Origin: Laguncularia racemosa
Lineage: Eukaryota; Streptophyta; Magnoliopsida; Myrtales; Combretaceae
Reading direction: 5' to 3'
DNA: 64,000 bases
NCBI GenBank assembly: GCA_037954665.1
Contig: JBBMOL010000058.1
Coordinates: 3,760,928 to 3,824,927, forward strand
The notes beneath the pieces were generated by a model, which worked only from the letters and a program-made list of their open reading frames with translations, was not told the origin of the DNA and ran no database searches. The translations under genes and the position numbers were made by a program. Positions 21,841 through 33,962 of this stretch are shown here, piece after piece. The stretch's first letter is position 1; every line of letters starts with the position of its first letter.

Positions 21841-22900
21841 AATTGTATTTGAAGAGGTAGCCACCACTACCACCACTAGCACTAGTAGAGATGGCTCATA
21901 TTGCATCATTAGAGCCTTGATATCAAAGAAATATGCTACTAAACTTTATTAGGTGCAACAAATACTTTGAGGGCAGATCTAGATGCCTAGAAGAAGCTGA
22001 GGATTGGATATCTTAGATTGAGAGATCCTTTAAGGCATTCGAAGTGCCACTACACTAGAGGGTAAAATTTGGCACTTATTTATTGAGGTTGAGAGCTTGG
22101 ACTTAGTGGGATTCTAAAAGCAGAACCATGCCCCCCCCCCACTATAAATTGGGAGGCATTCAAATGGGAATTCTGGCAACAATACTTCCTAGAAAGTTTG
22201 AGTGTCAAATATAGTGAGGAGCTATTTGCCATCTAAGTAAGGGGGGAGGGGCATTAATCAGTATGAGATTGAGTTCAGTAGATTATTATAGTTTATACCC
22301 CCTAAATATTAGATGAGTGATAAGTTGAAAATGCAGGTGTTTATAAAGGGACTAGATCCTGAGATGAGGAGGAAGCTTTTTGAATTTGAGGTACGGAATT
22401 TTAATGAGATGGTAGAAAAAGAAAGAGTGTTGTTTAGAAGCAAGAGGTTAATACCATCAAGACTAAGGTGAATGTTTTTAAGAAAAGACCATTTGAGGAA
22501 GTTGGACATACTGGGAAGAGCAAGAGGTTTACATGCTCCTAAAGTTCATTTCAGGTAAGGGTGAGGCTAAGAAATAAGCCCTATGTCATGTGTTGGAAGT
22601 ATAGGGGCAAGCATTACCCCAGAGACTACCCATCGCTAAGGAACAGATGTTATTATTGTGAAGAGGGCATACATGTGGTTGCTAATTGCCCCTAAAAGAA
22701 CATAGCAACATACTTCCACTGCAGGTAGGTTGGGCATTTATCTATAAACTACCTAAGGAGACAACAAGCCACTGCACTAGTAGTTAAGCCACTTCAGATT
22801 ACTGCAAGGCTAACACCAAGTAGGAATGGTAATAGCCAGGGTAACAATAGGGATCACGCTAACCCTATAGCTAGTACCGCATGAGTGTATAATCTTGAGG
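21841..22900 (+). pseudogene. gag: Gag of element T, decayed
   Basis: The conceptual translation shows a retrotransposon gag domain, with CLEEAEDWI, LRAWTWWDSK, WEAFKWEFWQQYFLES and IKGLDPEMRRKLFEFE, followed by a zinc-knuckle region. The knuckles read CWKYRGKHYPRDYPS (two Cys replaced by Tyr), RCYYCEEGIHVVANCP and YFHCRxVGHLSINY. Gag would package RNA in the particle. Several TAG/TAA stops stand where Gln is expected, and a run of ten C (22131-22140) lies in the Trp-rich part. Translation would fail. Confidence 0.75.
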
Positions 22901-23119
22901 GAGCTTAGGATGGCAATACTTATGTAGAGGTAAAGTTTGCAGCATTAGATGTTGACGACTTGGCTAATATAGACCTAGTTGTAGTAAGTATTTGGACCTA
23001 GGTTCTATTCCTATTTATCTATTAGGCTAAACTTTAAGAATACAAAAAGTTATAAAAGCTTTAGGTAAGAAAATCTAACCCTTAAAACATGTGAATGAAA
23101 ATTATACCTAAATTGCAAC

Positions 23120-23472
23120 TTACTCTCTAAACTTAGGTAGGACATATTATGATTACTAGTCAACCAGCTTTCACACTCTTTGACATGGGAGTAACTTACT
23201 CCTTTGTCACTTCCAAGTTAGCCAAGTAGACGAGAGTACCCATAGTTGCTACGGATTCAAACTTTGGTGTGTGTACACCTATTAGAAGCATCGTGATTAC
23301 CAAGGAAATGAACAAAAGTTACCTAATGGACATTTAAGGATATAAGACCAGTGGTGATCTGATCATATTAGACATGAACAAGTGTGATGCCATATTAGGA
23401 ATGAATTAGATGTCGAATGCAAGAGCCATAGTAAACTATCAAAAGAAGAAAGTAACATTTGACAACTTTGAT
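23120..23472 (+). pseudogene. Aspartic protease of element T, truncated by LTR-B insertion
   Basis: ITSQPAFTLFDMGVTYSFV corresponds to the DTGATHSF region of chromovirus proteases; T-to-M, A-to-V and H-to-Y changes are each explained by a single C-to-T. ILGMNxMSNARAIVNYQKKK follows. The frame is cut by the solo LTR-B at 23473 and resumes at about 29420. At least three stops occur upstream of the insertion. Confidence 0.75.
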
Positions 23473-24305
23473 TGATGTGCCTAAAAGGGGATTAAGCACA
23501 ATCAAATGAAACAAAAACCAACCCTAAATGTAATCAAACAATTCTGATTCAACAAGCTAGGAATTTGCGTGATTCCTAAAGGGTGCAATGAGATCTAAAG
23601 TCAATAAATAATGAACAAATCCACCACAATGAATCAAATCCCTCAATATACAATAATCAAACTTGAAATATCACGTGAACTTTAAGAATATTTAGCAAAG
23701 CACAACCGTAATCCCCCTTCCATAACAAATGATTTCATGGTTCAACAACATGTAAAATAGAGGAATAGAAATCAAGTATAAAAGGAACTCAATTAAGCAC
23801 TTTAATTCGAATAATAATGAATCAAATCTGACCAAGAAATGTTCTAATTCAACCCTAGATATTACACATTAGAGAAGAAAAGAAAACACAACAATTTAAA
23901 ATTGATATGACTCATAATTTCAAGTGTTGCACTTGCCACAATCTCAACTCTTGGGATTGAAATTGATAAGAGGAAATTGAACTAGGAAACCTTCAGTTCT
24001 CTCACATGAAAGTGACGTGTTTGTTATGAAAATTGGCCTCCTCAAAACCCTACTTAAGAAAGTATTTATGCTTGCTCCCTTTAGGGTTAGAAAGTACACA
24101 AAATTACAACTATGCCACTTTTAGGGTGGTCAGTCCTAAATGAGAATTACATACAAAATGAAAGTGTCCCAAAACAAAATATAACATAAAATAGTCCATA
24201 GAACAATTACAAAGTACAAGATATTATAAATCTTCATGAGCCAATGCTTCGAAGTGGAAACAATCACAGTAGACCTTTGAATGCAAATTTGATGATGTCC
24301 CATGA

Positions 24306-25289
24306 TGATGAGAAAATTTCCGGCACCACCTATGCCTTTAGAACTGGATTTGGCTGATGGTCCAAATCGCTTATATTTTTATTTTATGTCCTACATTCTA
24401 ATAACTATTTGAGAAATAATCTTACAGGTACAATAATAATTCTCCATGGGATGCCAATATGTCCTACACTAGTTAATGGACATGGGACATTTTCAGATTT
24501 ACAATCAAAGACCCACTGCGATTATTTCCATTCCGAAGCATTGGCTCATGAAGACTTATGATATTTTTGTACTTTGTAATTGTTCTATGGACTATTTTAT
24601 GTTGTATTTTCTTTTGGGACACTTTTATTTGCTTGTAATTGTCTTTTAGGATCGGCCACCTTAAAAGTGGCAAACTTGTAATTTCTGACCATTTTCTAAC
24701 CCTAGGAGTGGTAAGTATAAATACTTGCTTATAGTAAGGTTTGAGGAGGCCATTTTTTTCAGATTTGAAACATACACTTAACATGTGGGAATTAGGGTTC
24801 TTCCTAGTTCAATTTCTCTTATCAATTTCAATCCTAAGAATTGGAATTGTGGAGAGTGCAACAAGGGAAAATTGTGAGTCATATCAATTTCTTATTGTTG
24901 TGTTTTCATTTCATCACTAGTGAGTCATATCTAGGGTTGATTTTTTTATTGCATTTGTGATCAATTATCTTGTTATAGGATTGATTGCTTTAGTACTTGA
25001 TCTTATCATCTCATTGGTGGCATGAATTTGTGCTTGTTGGAAGAGGATATATCACGATTTTGGTTCTTTTCTTCCTCATATATTTCACATTGAATTCACT
25101 TGATTTTATTGTTATTTAGTGAAGTTGATCATTATTGGATGTTGATTGCATCTTTGAACCTTTGGATTTCATCAAATTTCCATTAGGGTTCACGCAAATT
25201 CCATTTCAATTAGACTAGTTTGTATGTGAGTTGAGGTTTGTTTTCTTTGATTCATTTGATTGTGCTGGGACTTGGTTTTGAGCACATTA
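24306..25289 (+). repeat. 5' LTR of element B
   Basis: TGATGAGAAAATTTCC to GAGCACATTA (the 3' LTR has CACATCA). It lacks about 20 bases present in the 3' LTR near 28877-28897. Confidence 0.92.
24716..24723 (+). promoter_or_regulatory. TATA box of element B 5' LTR
   Basis: TATAAATA inside GTAAGTATAAATACTTGC, with AACCCTA upstream (24698-24704). The palindrome matches the counterpart at 28649-28656 in the 3' LTR. Confidence 0.65.
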
Positions 25290-25294
25290 TTTTT

Positions 25295-25306
25295 TGGTAT
25301 CAGAGC
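25295..25306 (+). other. Primer-binding site of element B
   Basis: Perfect TGGTATCAGAGC, 5 bases after the LTR. Only one PBS is present here, unlike families A and C. Confidence 0.92.
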
Positions 25307-26347
25307 ACAAGTTAAGAGAAGGGATTAAGTGTTGGTTGAATTCTTGATCATCACGCTCAATTAGGATTCTTCATATTGTGAACCGAAATTGAGTTGTGAA
25401 ATTGTCTTGATTGAGAATTGAATTTTCTGCTTGTTGAAGTTGAATTGAAGGGCTTGTTGTAGCTTCTTGTGGTTGATCATTCTCGTGGAAGGGAAGAAGA
25501 GTAGACGTGTGTTATTGATTCAAATTTTCGAATTTGAAATTTACCCATCCATACCGTGATTAACTTGTTGTTTGAAGAAGCTTGTAGAGTGTGTTGTGTG
25601 AATCCTTATGCAATTCGGAATTGGAGGAGTGTAATTTTCAAGATTTGCATTGTGTGGATAGTAGGGAATCTATTTGAATTCAAACACATCAATTAAGTTG
25701 AGGAGTTAATGAGTGTTTTTTTGAATTTGAAAATCATTTCTTACCAATTGTGAAAGGGTTGCAATTTGTGAAGTGGTTGAATTTCAAATTTGAATTGCTG
25801 CCTATTTGTGTAAAGTTGCAGTTATAATTTGTGTTGGAAATGGAGTAGATTTTATTATTATTACCGTGGAAGTGGAGTGCATTTTTTTGTTGTTGCCGTG
25901 GGAGTTGTTTGTGACGTGAGTGTCTTGTGGAATTTGGGAAAAAGTTGTTACACCGTGAATAGAAAAGAGTAGGGAAATATTATTGTTGTGGTGATTGAAT
26001 TTGTTAAGCACCGTGTATAGAAAAGGTGTGTGTGTGTGGCATTGCATTTGTGTGCTAAGTAAATAGTGTGTGTATGGTGTTGTGTGTGTTTTGATTAAAA
26101 AGGGGATTGCAAGTGTTGCAGGTGGTGGTGAGTTATAGAAGTGTTACACCGTGATGTGTTAATGTGTTGTGGAGAAGAGTGCTACACGTGGATTGTAATA
26201 GCATACTTGTGTTTTGAGTGAAGTTAAGTGGAGTATTTTGTTTTCCTTTTGTAGTGGCTATTGTGTGGCATTAAAGGAAGTGTGATTATGAGGTGTGCTC
26301 CTTTGCTTCAAATTGTCTTTGAGGTTCAATATACCGAGTCTACAACT
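25307..26347 (+). other. Leader of element B
   Basis: One kilobase of TG- and AAT-rich leader, related to those at 351-1360, 6600-8149 and 12422-13398. Frequent GTGTGTG tracts; no conserved open frame. Possible packaging signal or IRES function cannot be judged from sequence. Confidence 0.6.
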
Positions 26348-28345
26348 ATGTCGAATGATAGCATGAATGGGGGAATTGGTGATGAAGCCAATAGTCAGGT
26401 TGGTGGAGGTCAAGCTCATAATGTTGCAGGTAGGAGGACTTTGGAAGAATAGCTTCAGGATCTTACTACCATAGTTGCTACTCAGGCAATTAGGATTGAC
26501 AGAATGACATTACCACAACCACCAGTGGTAAACCAACAGGCACCACCTTAGGTAGCTCCACAGAATCCTCATCGAGACAGAGTAGTGGGAGATGGAAATC
26601 TGAATAGAAGGATGGGTGAGGAGCATCTTCTATACAGGGAAGAAATGGATGACAATTTTGGGGCCAATCCATATCAGAATGGGGATTTTAGGCCGCCTCG
26701 GGGCTTGGAATATGTGAAACTGCAGATGCCTTCTTATGATGGCAAGGGATCAGCTGATGATTATTTTGATTGGGAGGACAAGGTTGAGGGTCTCTTTGAA
26801 TGTAATGAGATCGATGATAATACCAGGGTTTGATTGGCTGCTGTCGAGTTTATAGGGTACGCTGCATTATGGTGGAAGAATCTAATTATCAGCAGGCGTA
26901 GGGATGGAGAGGCTGAGATTCAGACATGGAGGGATATGAAAAGGGTATTGAGAAAAAGGTTCATTCTTAAGCACTATAAACAGGAACTATTTATGCGATT
27001 GCAGACCTTGAGGCTAGGAGGCAAGATAATGAATGATTATGTGTAGGAATTTGAAACCCTCATGATTAGGTGTAGGTCCATTGAACCTCTAGAACAAACC
27101 ATAGCACGCTTCGTCTCAGGCTTGAAATATGAAATAGCGTATGTTGTTAAGCTGCAACGCTATAGTACACTTGATGAGGCTATTCAGTTGGCCTTGAAAG
27201 TGGAGAAGCAAAGGAGGTCCAACTTGTTTAGGGCTTTAAGCAGTAGGCCTAATACTATTACTAGACCTATATCAGCTGACGGTTGATCAGGGGGAACAAA
27301 AGCGGTAGGTGAGGCAGTGAGAGTAATGGACAAAACTACCCCAAATACTGTTAGAGAAAATTTACCTACTGGGAAGGGTAAAGAGGTAATAACACCAGAT
27401 GTGAGGCAGATTGTTCCCGGATCTACTAGTGGAAAGGCATGCCAGATCAAGTGCTTTAAATGCATGGGATTTGGGCATATGGCAGCACAGTATCCAAATG
27501 AGAGGGTGATGACTGTTATGGAGGGCATTAGGGAAGATGTTGAGGATGACAATGAACAGATTAAACCTACAGATTTACTAACAGCACTGTAAGAGTATTA
27601 TGATGACCAGACTGCAAATGCACATGAGGAGCATACAGGTGAACAATATCTACCCATTAATGTGTTACGCAGGGCTCTAACTATATCTCTTGATACTAGA
27701 GACATTCAGAGGGAGAACATATTTCACACCTCTTGTAGAATCAGAGGCAACCTTTGTGTACTCATCATCGATAGTGGTAGTTGCACGAATGTTATATCTG
27801 CTGCACTAGTAGACAAATTACATCTGTCTACTATTCCACATCCTAGCCCTTATAACTTGCATTGGCTGGATAATCGAGGTAGTACGTATGTTACACTTAG
27901 GGCGAAGGTTCCTGTGAGTCTTAGGCAGAAATATCATGATGAGATCCTGTGTGATGTAGTCCCTATGCATGCATTCCATTTGCTGTTGGGTCAGCCTTGG
28001 TTATTTGATCGGCGGGTGTTACATGATGGGTTTAGAAACACCTACATGTTCATCATGGGCGAATCTCGCATAGTTCTGTCGCCAATGACTCCATCTGAGG
28101 TACATGGGTTTCAGGAACAAATCAGAACTACATCCACTACATTTGATAGCCGGAAGAGCAGGACAACAGACACATTAGGGTTCAGTTCCAAAATTGATCC
28201 TCTAGATTTGAGGGCAAATCTTTCAGAAGCCCGAGGAGATGATGAGAAAAATTCGGCACCACCTATGCCTTCAGAACTGGATTTGGCCGATGGTCCAAAT
28301 CGCTTATATTTTTATTTTATGTCCTATATTCTAATAACTATTTGA
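26348..28345 (+). pseudogene. gag-pro: Gag-protease of element B with LTR-traversing tail
   Basis: Starts MSNDSMNGGIGDEANSQ. Retrotransposon gag domain about 26700-27200 (DYFDWEDKVEGLFECNEI, ALWWKNLIISRRRDGEAE, LRKRFILKHYKQELFMRLQ). Zinc knuckle at about 27450-27500 reads CFKCMGFGHMAAQYPN; the last Cys is Tyr. Protease has IIDSGSCTNV with the DSG triad intact (27770-27778), then DEILCDVVPMHAFHLLLGQP. The end DLRANLSEARGDD crosses into the 3' LTR and stops after about 35 codons at 28345. Six in-frame stops fit CAG/CAA/CGA changes. Confidence 0.85.
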
Positions 28346-29241
28346 AAAATAATCTTACAGGTACAATAATAATTCTCCATGGGATGCCAATATGTCCTAC
28401 ACTGGTTGATGGACAAGGGACATTTTCAGATTTACAATCAAAGACCCACTGCGATTGTTTCCATTCCAAAGCATTGGCTCATGAAGACTTATGATATTTT
28501 TGTACTTTGTAATTGTTCTATGTACTCTTTTATGTTGTATTTTCTTTTGGGACACTTTTATTTGCTTGTAATTGTCTTTTAGGACCGGCCACCTTAAAAG
28601 TGGCAAACTTATAATTTTTGACCATTTTCTAACCCTAAAAGTGGCAAGTATAAATACTTGCTTATGGTAGGGTTTGAGGAGGCCATTTTTTTCATATTTG
28701 AAACATACACTTAACGTGTGGGAATTAGGGTTCTTCCTAGTTCAATTTCTCTTATCAATTTTAATCCCAAGAATTGGAATTGTGGCGAGTGCAACAAGGG
28801 GAAATTATGAGTCATATCAATTTCTTATTGTTGTGTTTTCATTTCATCACTAGTGAGTCATATCTAGGGTTGATTTGGAAGTTCTTTGTCAGATTTTTTA
28901 TTGCATTTGTGATCAATTATCTTGTTATAGGATTGATTTCTTTAGTACTTGACCTTATCATCTCATTGGTGGTGTGAATTTGTGCTTGTTGGAAGAGGAT
29001 ATATCACGGTTTTGGTTCTTTTCTTCCTCGTATATTTCACGTGGAATTCACTTGATTTTACTGTTATTTAGTGAAGTTGATCATTATTGGATGTTGATTG
29101 CATCTTTGAACCTTTGGATTTCATCAAATTTCCATTAGGGTTTACACAAATTCCATTTCAATTGGACTGGTTTGTATGTGAGTTGAGGTTTGTTTTCTTT
29201 GATTCATTTGATTGTGCTTGGACTTGGTTTTGAGCACATCA
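28240..29241 (+). repeat. 3' LTR of element B
   Basis: TGATGAGAAAAATTCGG to GAGCACATCA; polypurine tract AGCCCGAGGAGA at 28228-28239. TATA box 28649-28656 within GCAAGTATAAATACTTGC. Confidence 0.93.
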
Positions 29242-29424
29242 CATGACCATCAACTAATGTAGGACATGTTAGCATCCCATGGAGAAATATTATTGTACCT
29301 ATAAGATTATTTCTCAAATACTTATTGGATAAAAAGAAATGAAATAAAATATGAGCGATTTGGATCATCATCCAAATCGAGTTCTAAAAGCATCTATGGT
29401 GCCGAAAAATTTCCCATCACCGAT

Positions 29425-30460
29425 AGATGAAAAGTAAAATTCATCAAAGAGTCTACTTTTGTAAGATCTATGGAGTTAAGTTCTTTTGAAGTGATTATGG
29501 ACTATGAAGAATTTTCAAAGAATGAAAGCTTAATGAATACAATGGAAGTTGAATTGGAAAAGCCCGATTTGGAGAACATTTCGATGGCTCATGAAATTCC
29601 TGATGTGTTTCTTAAAGAGCTACTAGGATTACCCCTTAAGAGGGAAATTGACTTTGAGATTAAACTCATGCCAAGAACGAAACCTATATTAAAGGCACTT
29701 TACAAGATGGCCTTAATTGAGCTTAAGGAGTTGAAGGAGTAACTACAAGAATTATTGGATCAGGGTTTCATTTGCTTAAGTGTTTCACCATGGGGAGCAC
29801 CGATACTCTTTGTGAAAAAGAAGGATGGCTCAATGAGACTATACATCAATTATTGGGAGTTAAATAAAGTTACTATCAAGAATAAGCACCTATTGCCCCG
29901 GATTTATGACTTAGTTGATTATTTGAAAGGAGCTTGTGTGTTCTCCCATATTGACTTATGTTTTGGGTATCATTAGCTATAGATTAAGTTAGAAGATGTT
30001 CCTAAGATAGCTTTCAATATTCGATATGGGCATTACGAGTTCTTGGTGATGCCATTTGGGTTAACTAATGCTCTAGCTGCTTTCTTGGATATGATGAATA
30101 GGATTTTTTGACCACAACTAGACACATGTGTGAACGTCTTCATTGATGATATTTTGGTTTACTCAACTACTCTATAGCAGTATGAGGAACATCTAAGGAT
30201 GGTACTTTAGATATTGAGGAAACATAGGTTATATGCTAAATTGCCTAAGTGTGATTTATAGTTGAATGAGTTATCATTCCTCGAACACATAATTTTAGGG
30301 CAAGGCATATTGGCAAACCTAGAGAAGGTAAAGGCCATAGTGGAATGGAAAAGGCCTGAGATAGTAATGGAAGTACGTAATTTTTTAGGATTAGTAGGAT
30401 ATTGTAGGAAATTTGTTAAGGACTTTTCGATAATAGCTAAACCACTCGCTTAGTTAATGC
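29425..30460 (+). pseudogene. Reverse transcriptase of element T
   Basis: Conceptual translation includes WGAPILFVKKKDGSMRLYIN (fingers), HLLPRIYDLVDYLKGACVFS, YEFLVMPFGLTNALAAFLDM and the catalytic FIDDILVYS (30139-30150), where most gypsy elements have the same F/YVDD-type motif. EVRNFLGLVGYCRKFVKDFS marks the connection. Stops replace Gln, for example in GYHxLxIKLEDVPK. No frame is long enough to yield active enzyme. The N-terminal end joins the protease once the LTR-B is removed. Confidence 0.88.
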
Positions 30461-30960
30461 AAAAGCATGAGAAATTTAATGGATTGAGGCTAGGGAGAGA
30501 GGATTCTAAGAGTTAAAGAAGAGATTGGCATTTGCACCGATTTTAGCATTACTAGACACAGACGAGTCATATATAATACAGTGATGAATCTAAAAATGGA
30601 CTCGGATGTATATTAATGCACAAAAGAAAAGTAATTGCCTATACATCAAGACAATTATAGCCTCTTGAGTAGAATTATCCAATGTATGACTTCAAATTGG
30701 TTATAGTAGTCTTTGTTTTGAAGTTATGAAGGCATTATTTATATGGACAAAAGTGCAAAATCTACATTGATAACAAAAGCTTTAAGTATCTATTCATGCA
30801 AAAGGAGTTGAATATGAGGCAAAGATGGTGGTTAGAGTTGATCAAGGATTATGATTTGGGAGTAAATTACTGCCTAAGGAAAGTAAATGCCATTGTTAAT
30901 GCCTTAAGCAGAAAAAATTATGTAGAGGTTGTATCCTTGTTGACAGAACAAAAGGACTTG
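30461..30960 (+). pseudogene. RNase H of element T
   Basis: SDESKNGLGCILMHKRKVIA, YTSRQL, YDFKLVIVVFVLKL, RHYLYGQKCKIYIDNKSFKY and LMQKELNMRQRWWLELIKDY match the gypsy RNase H order; the first catalytic Asp lies in SDESKNG and the late one in VNALSRK (usually VADALSRK; A-to-N). Multiple TAG/TAA stops at former Gln. Confidence 0.82.
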
Positions 30961-31079
30961 ATCTAAGAATTTGAAAGGCTCAATCTAGAGTTTGTGTAGT
31001 AGGATAATAACTCAGAATGGTCAAGTTTGACCATTGAACCTACATTGATAGGAAGAATTAAAAAAGTTCAATAGAAAGA

Positions 31080-31611
31080 TCCTACATTAATGTAGATAAG
31101 ACAAGGAAAATATACAAACAAATATGCAGATTTTGAGGTCTAAGATAATGGAGTTATTCGATTGAAAGGGAGATTGTGCATACCCGATGACAATAAAATA
31201 AAAAAGGAAATCATGAATGAAGGAAATCATTCCAATTACTCCATCCACCTGGGGAGAAATAAGATGTACCAAGATCTTAAGGATAATTTTTGGCAGGATG
31301 AAATGAAGCAGGATGTGGCTGAGTTTGTGATGAGGTGTGATACATGTTAAAGGGTAAAAGCAGGGCATTAGAGACCTTGTGGGTTACTTTAACCCTTACC
31401 AATCCCAGAGTAGAAATGGGACTAGATCATAATGGACTTTGTAAGTGGATTGCCAAGAATTTTAGCAAGGTATGATGCTATATGGGTCGTGGTGATAGAG
31501 TTACCAAGTTAGCATGTTTTCTTCCCATCAACAAGACGTACCCATTAGATAAATTGGCAAAGATCTATATCAGGGAAATGGTGAGACTTTATGGGGAACC
31601 TAAAGACATTG
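31080..31611 (+). pseudogene. Integrase N-terminal half of element T
   Basis: HHCC zinc domain: HSNYSIHLGRNKMYQDLKDN and VMRCDTC. The catalytic core starts near 31430 with IIMDFVSGLPRILARYDAIW, first Asp of DDE. Stops replace Gln. The frame breaks at 31611 where element E is inserted and resumes at 35016. Confidence 0.82.
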
Positions 31612-32360
31612 TGACATAGAATCGGAATCGAATTCCTTTCACACAAATCAAATCGTTAACAACAATCAAATGTTACAAATTTTAGGGTTTTCTGGATTTT
31701 GGTACTAACAAAGTAAAATCAAAGGATATGGATAAAATTACCAATCTATAGATGCCAAGATTGATAAAATTAAACTAATTTGCAATTAAATCATAGAACG
31801 ATAGAAACCACGTTCTATAAATCAATCACTACGGTTAAAGAATTCCAAGAATTCAATAACAATGCTCGCCATAAATTCTAAAGAACCAAGAATTTGATAA
31901 GAAAAACAAGAATAAAGAGAAAATCAATTCCCAATATTCACAAATCTCCAAAGAAGATTCACACCGCTCAAAGTGTTTCTGTTTACAACCAAAAATAACA
32001 TTCTGTCTCGAAAAACCCTAAGGACGCCTATTTATATCATGCTAAAAAAAATTGTGCGAAGCCATTCAAGGCCAGCGGCCTAAATACTTAGGACAGTACT
32101 AAAGGCCAGCGGCCTTCATTTAGGCCGGAACCAAGGCCGACGGCCTTCATTTAGGCCAGAACCAAAGCCGGCTCTAAGGCCAGCGGCCTCGAAGCTAACT
32201 CGGTCGGCCTTTATTCAAGGCCGTCTTAAGGCTGGCCGAACTTTGCCTTGGGTTCTCCTGACGCTTATGTCCTCCTTTTTTAGACCCCGTACTGCCACCT
32301 AGAGCTCGAATTGACTTTGTCTTCTTTGGTGCTCGTATCTTAGCTCTTGGAATCGTATCA
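31612..32360 (-). repeat. 3' LTR of element E
   Basis: Minus view TGATACGATTCC to TTCTATGTCA; 749 bases, 43 longer than its partner because of extra GGCC repeat units. Polypurine tract CAACATGGAGGGAA at 32361-32374. TATA box 32029-32036 (minus). Confidence 0.92.
32064..32235 (-). repeat. GGCCGGCGGCC tandem array in 3' LTR of E
   Basis: About five imperfect units of 30-40 bases, each with AAGGCCAGCGGCC or TTTAGGCCGG. The 5' LTR (about 34760-34885) has fewer units with cleaner GGCCGGCGGCC cores. GC-rich islands in otherwise AT-rich sequence. Confidence 0.75.
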
Positions 32361-33962
32361 TTCCCTCCATGTTGAAAAAGATTCGACCTTGAATCTGTAT
32401 CGTCCATCCTGCTAGACCACATAAACAGACTCCTCTTTCCCTTAGGCTTCTTAAGGCAAATCAACCTTGTTTGTTGTACCTTAATTGGACTCATAGGAAG
32501 AAGCTTGTATGCGTTGCCCTGTTGCTGAATGGTATACTCATTGGTGTATCCATCATACTTGGCTCTGAGGTCATACTGCTAAGGTCTTCCAAGGATCAAA
32601 TGTGTAGCTTCCATGGGAACTACATCACAAACAATCTCGTTAGTATAATCACCAATAAGTAATGGAACACGAACCTTTTTGTGTACATGAACAGCTCCCT
32701 ATGGACTCAACCAATGAAGTGCATAAGGTCTTGGATGCTGCTTCCACCTGTAAACCCAACTTAGTAACCCAGCTTGCTGAAGCAACATTAGTGCAACTGC
32801 CTGTGTCAACCACAATCAAACAAGTCTTCCCCTGCACCATGCCTTGGATGTGAAATAAATTGGCTCTCTAATTAGGAACAGCTTTATCCTGCTTAACCAT
32901 TAGCAAGTCTCCCTGTACTAGATTCCCTATAATGTCTTCATCTTCCTCTTCTGCCTCAGTACTCTTGTGTTCTTCTTCCTCACTCTCAACTTTGTCCCCC
33001 TTTATGACCATAACCCTTTTATTAGGACATTGAGAAGCAATATGGCCAAGTCCTAAACACTTAAAACATTTGATATCCCTGCTCCTCTTTTGTTGTGTTT
33101 GGTCAACAACCTCACTAGCAACTGCCTTTCCCTTTTCCTTTCTTTCCTTCTCCCTCTCAACATCATCTGACTTATGGTGTTGATATGATTTCTGATCCCG
33201 CCTACGCTGATGCCGCTCAACCCGACTAGCTAATTTAATCACATCCTCAAGAGTCTGATAATGCTAGAGTTCCACTACATTGGCAATGTCCATCTTTAAC
33301 CCATTGATGAAATGAGCTATGGATTCATCTGATGATTCCCTAATATCACATCTTGCCATTAGTGTCTCAAACTCCTTCACATACTCTTCTATGCTCTTCT
33401 TACCCTGCCTCAAGGATTGTAACTCCATCAACATCTCTTGTTTATAGTAGTCTGGCACAAATCTGCGTCTCATCAACCTTTTCATCAAAGCCCATGAACG
33501 CACTTTCTCCTCATCAGCCCTACGTCTCTCAGTTTGTAATTTATCCCACCACAGACTAGCATATTCAGAGAATGCTAGAGACGCCATTTTCACCTTCATG
33601 CGCTCATCCCACTTATAACAGTCAAACACCTTCTTAACCCGTGGCACCCAGTCTAGGAATTCCTCTAGTTTACTACTACCAGTGAAAGGTGGAATTTTCA
33701 GCTTAATGTTTTCAATCCCCTTATGCCTATCATCAATGTTTCCTCTCCTACTCCTTTCACTACCAGCATCAGATTCACCACTAGAATGTCTCCTCCTAAT
33801 TCTTGCACCACTATGGCTTCTTCTATCCCTAACCTCCAATCTCTCCATAATCAATCTAAGATTTTCTTGGATTTGATTGAACTCAGCCCTAGTCACAACC
33901 TCACCCCCATTATCAGCATCATTCCCATTGTTGTTGTTATGAAGACTTCCATGCGAAGACAT
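32195..33962 (-). pseudogene. gag-pro: Gag-protease of element E with LTR-traversing tail
   Basis: Starts MSSHGSLHNNNNGNDADNGG. Gag domain: KLEEFLDWVPRVKKVFDCYK, SEYASLWWDKLQTERRRADE and LMRRRFVPDYYKQEMLMELQ. One TAG at about 33262 replaces Gln in VVELQHY. Zinc knuckle CFKCLGLGHIASQCPN (about 33080-33035) is intact. Protease VVDTGSCTNVASASW (about 32820) is followed by a frameshift near 32740, after which DYTNEIVCDVVPMEATHLIL is readable. The tail DSRSNLFQHGGND crosses the polypurine tract and runs about 55 codons into the LTR, ending at 32195. Only few lesions: the best-preserved gag here. Confidence 0.85.

Larger units (their letters stand above)
24306..29241 (+). mobile_element. Element B: complete gag-protease element without pol, TSD CATGA
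   Basis: Perfect TSD CATGA at 24301-24305 and 29242-29246. Order: 5' LTR, PBS, 1-kb leader, gag with zinc knuckle, protease, DLRANLSEARGDD, polypurine tract, 3' LTR. No RT, RNase H or integrase lies between protease and polypurine tract. This is the architecture of TR-GAG elements (terminal-repeat retrotransposons with a GAG domain), which depend on a partner for reverse transcription and integration. It is inserted in an LTR of its own family, in opposite orientation. Confidence 0.93.
23473..29419 (-). mobile_element. Solo LTR, family B, split by the complete B element
   Basis: Left part 23473-24305 (TGATGTGCC...GATGTCCCATGA), right part 29247-29419 (…TTTCCCATCA), together about 1006 bases. 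Left flank TTGAT (23468-23472) and right flank CCGAT (29420-29424) agree at 3 of 5 bases, an eroded TSD. It interrupts the protease-RT region of element T. Confidence 0.85.

Noticed and set aside
32064..32235. GC-rich block as a CpG island of a host gene
   Set aside because: It is an LTR-internal tandem array shared by both LTRs of element E.
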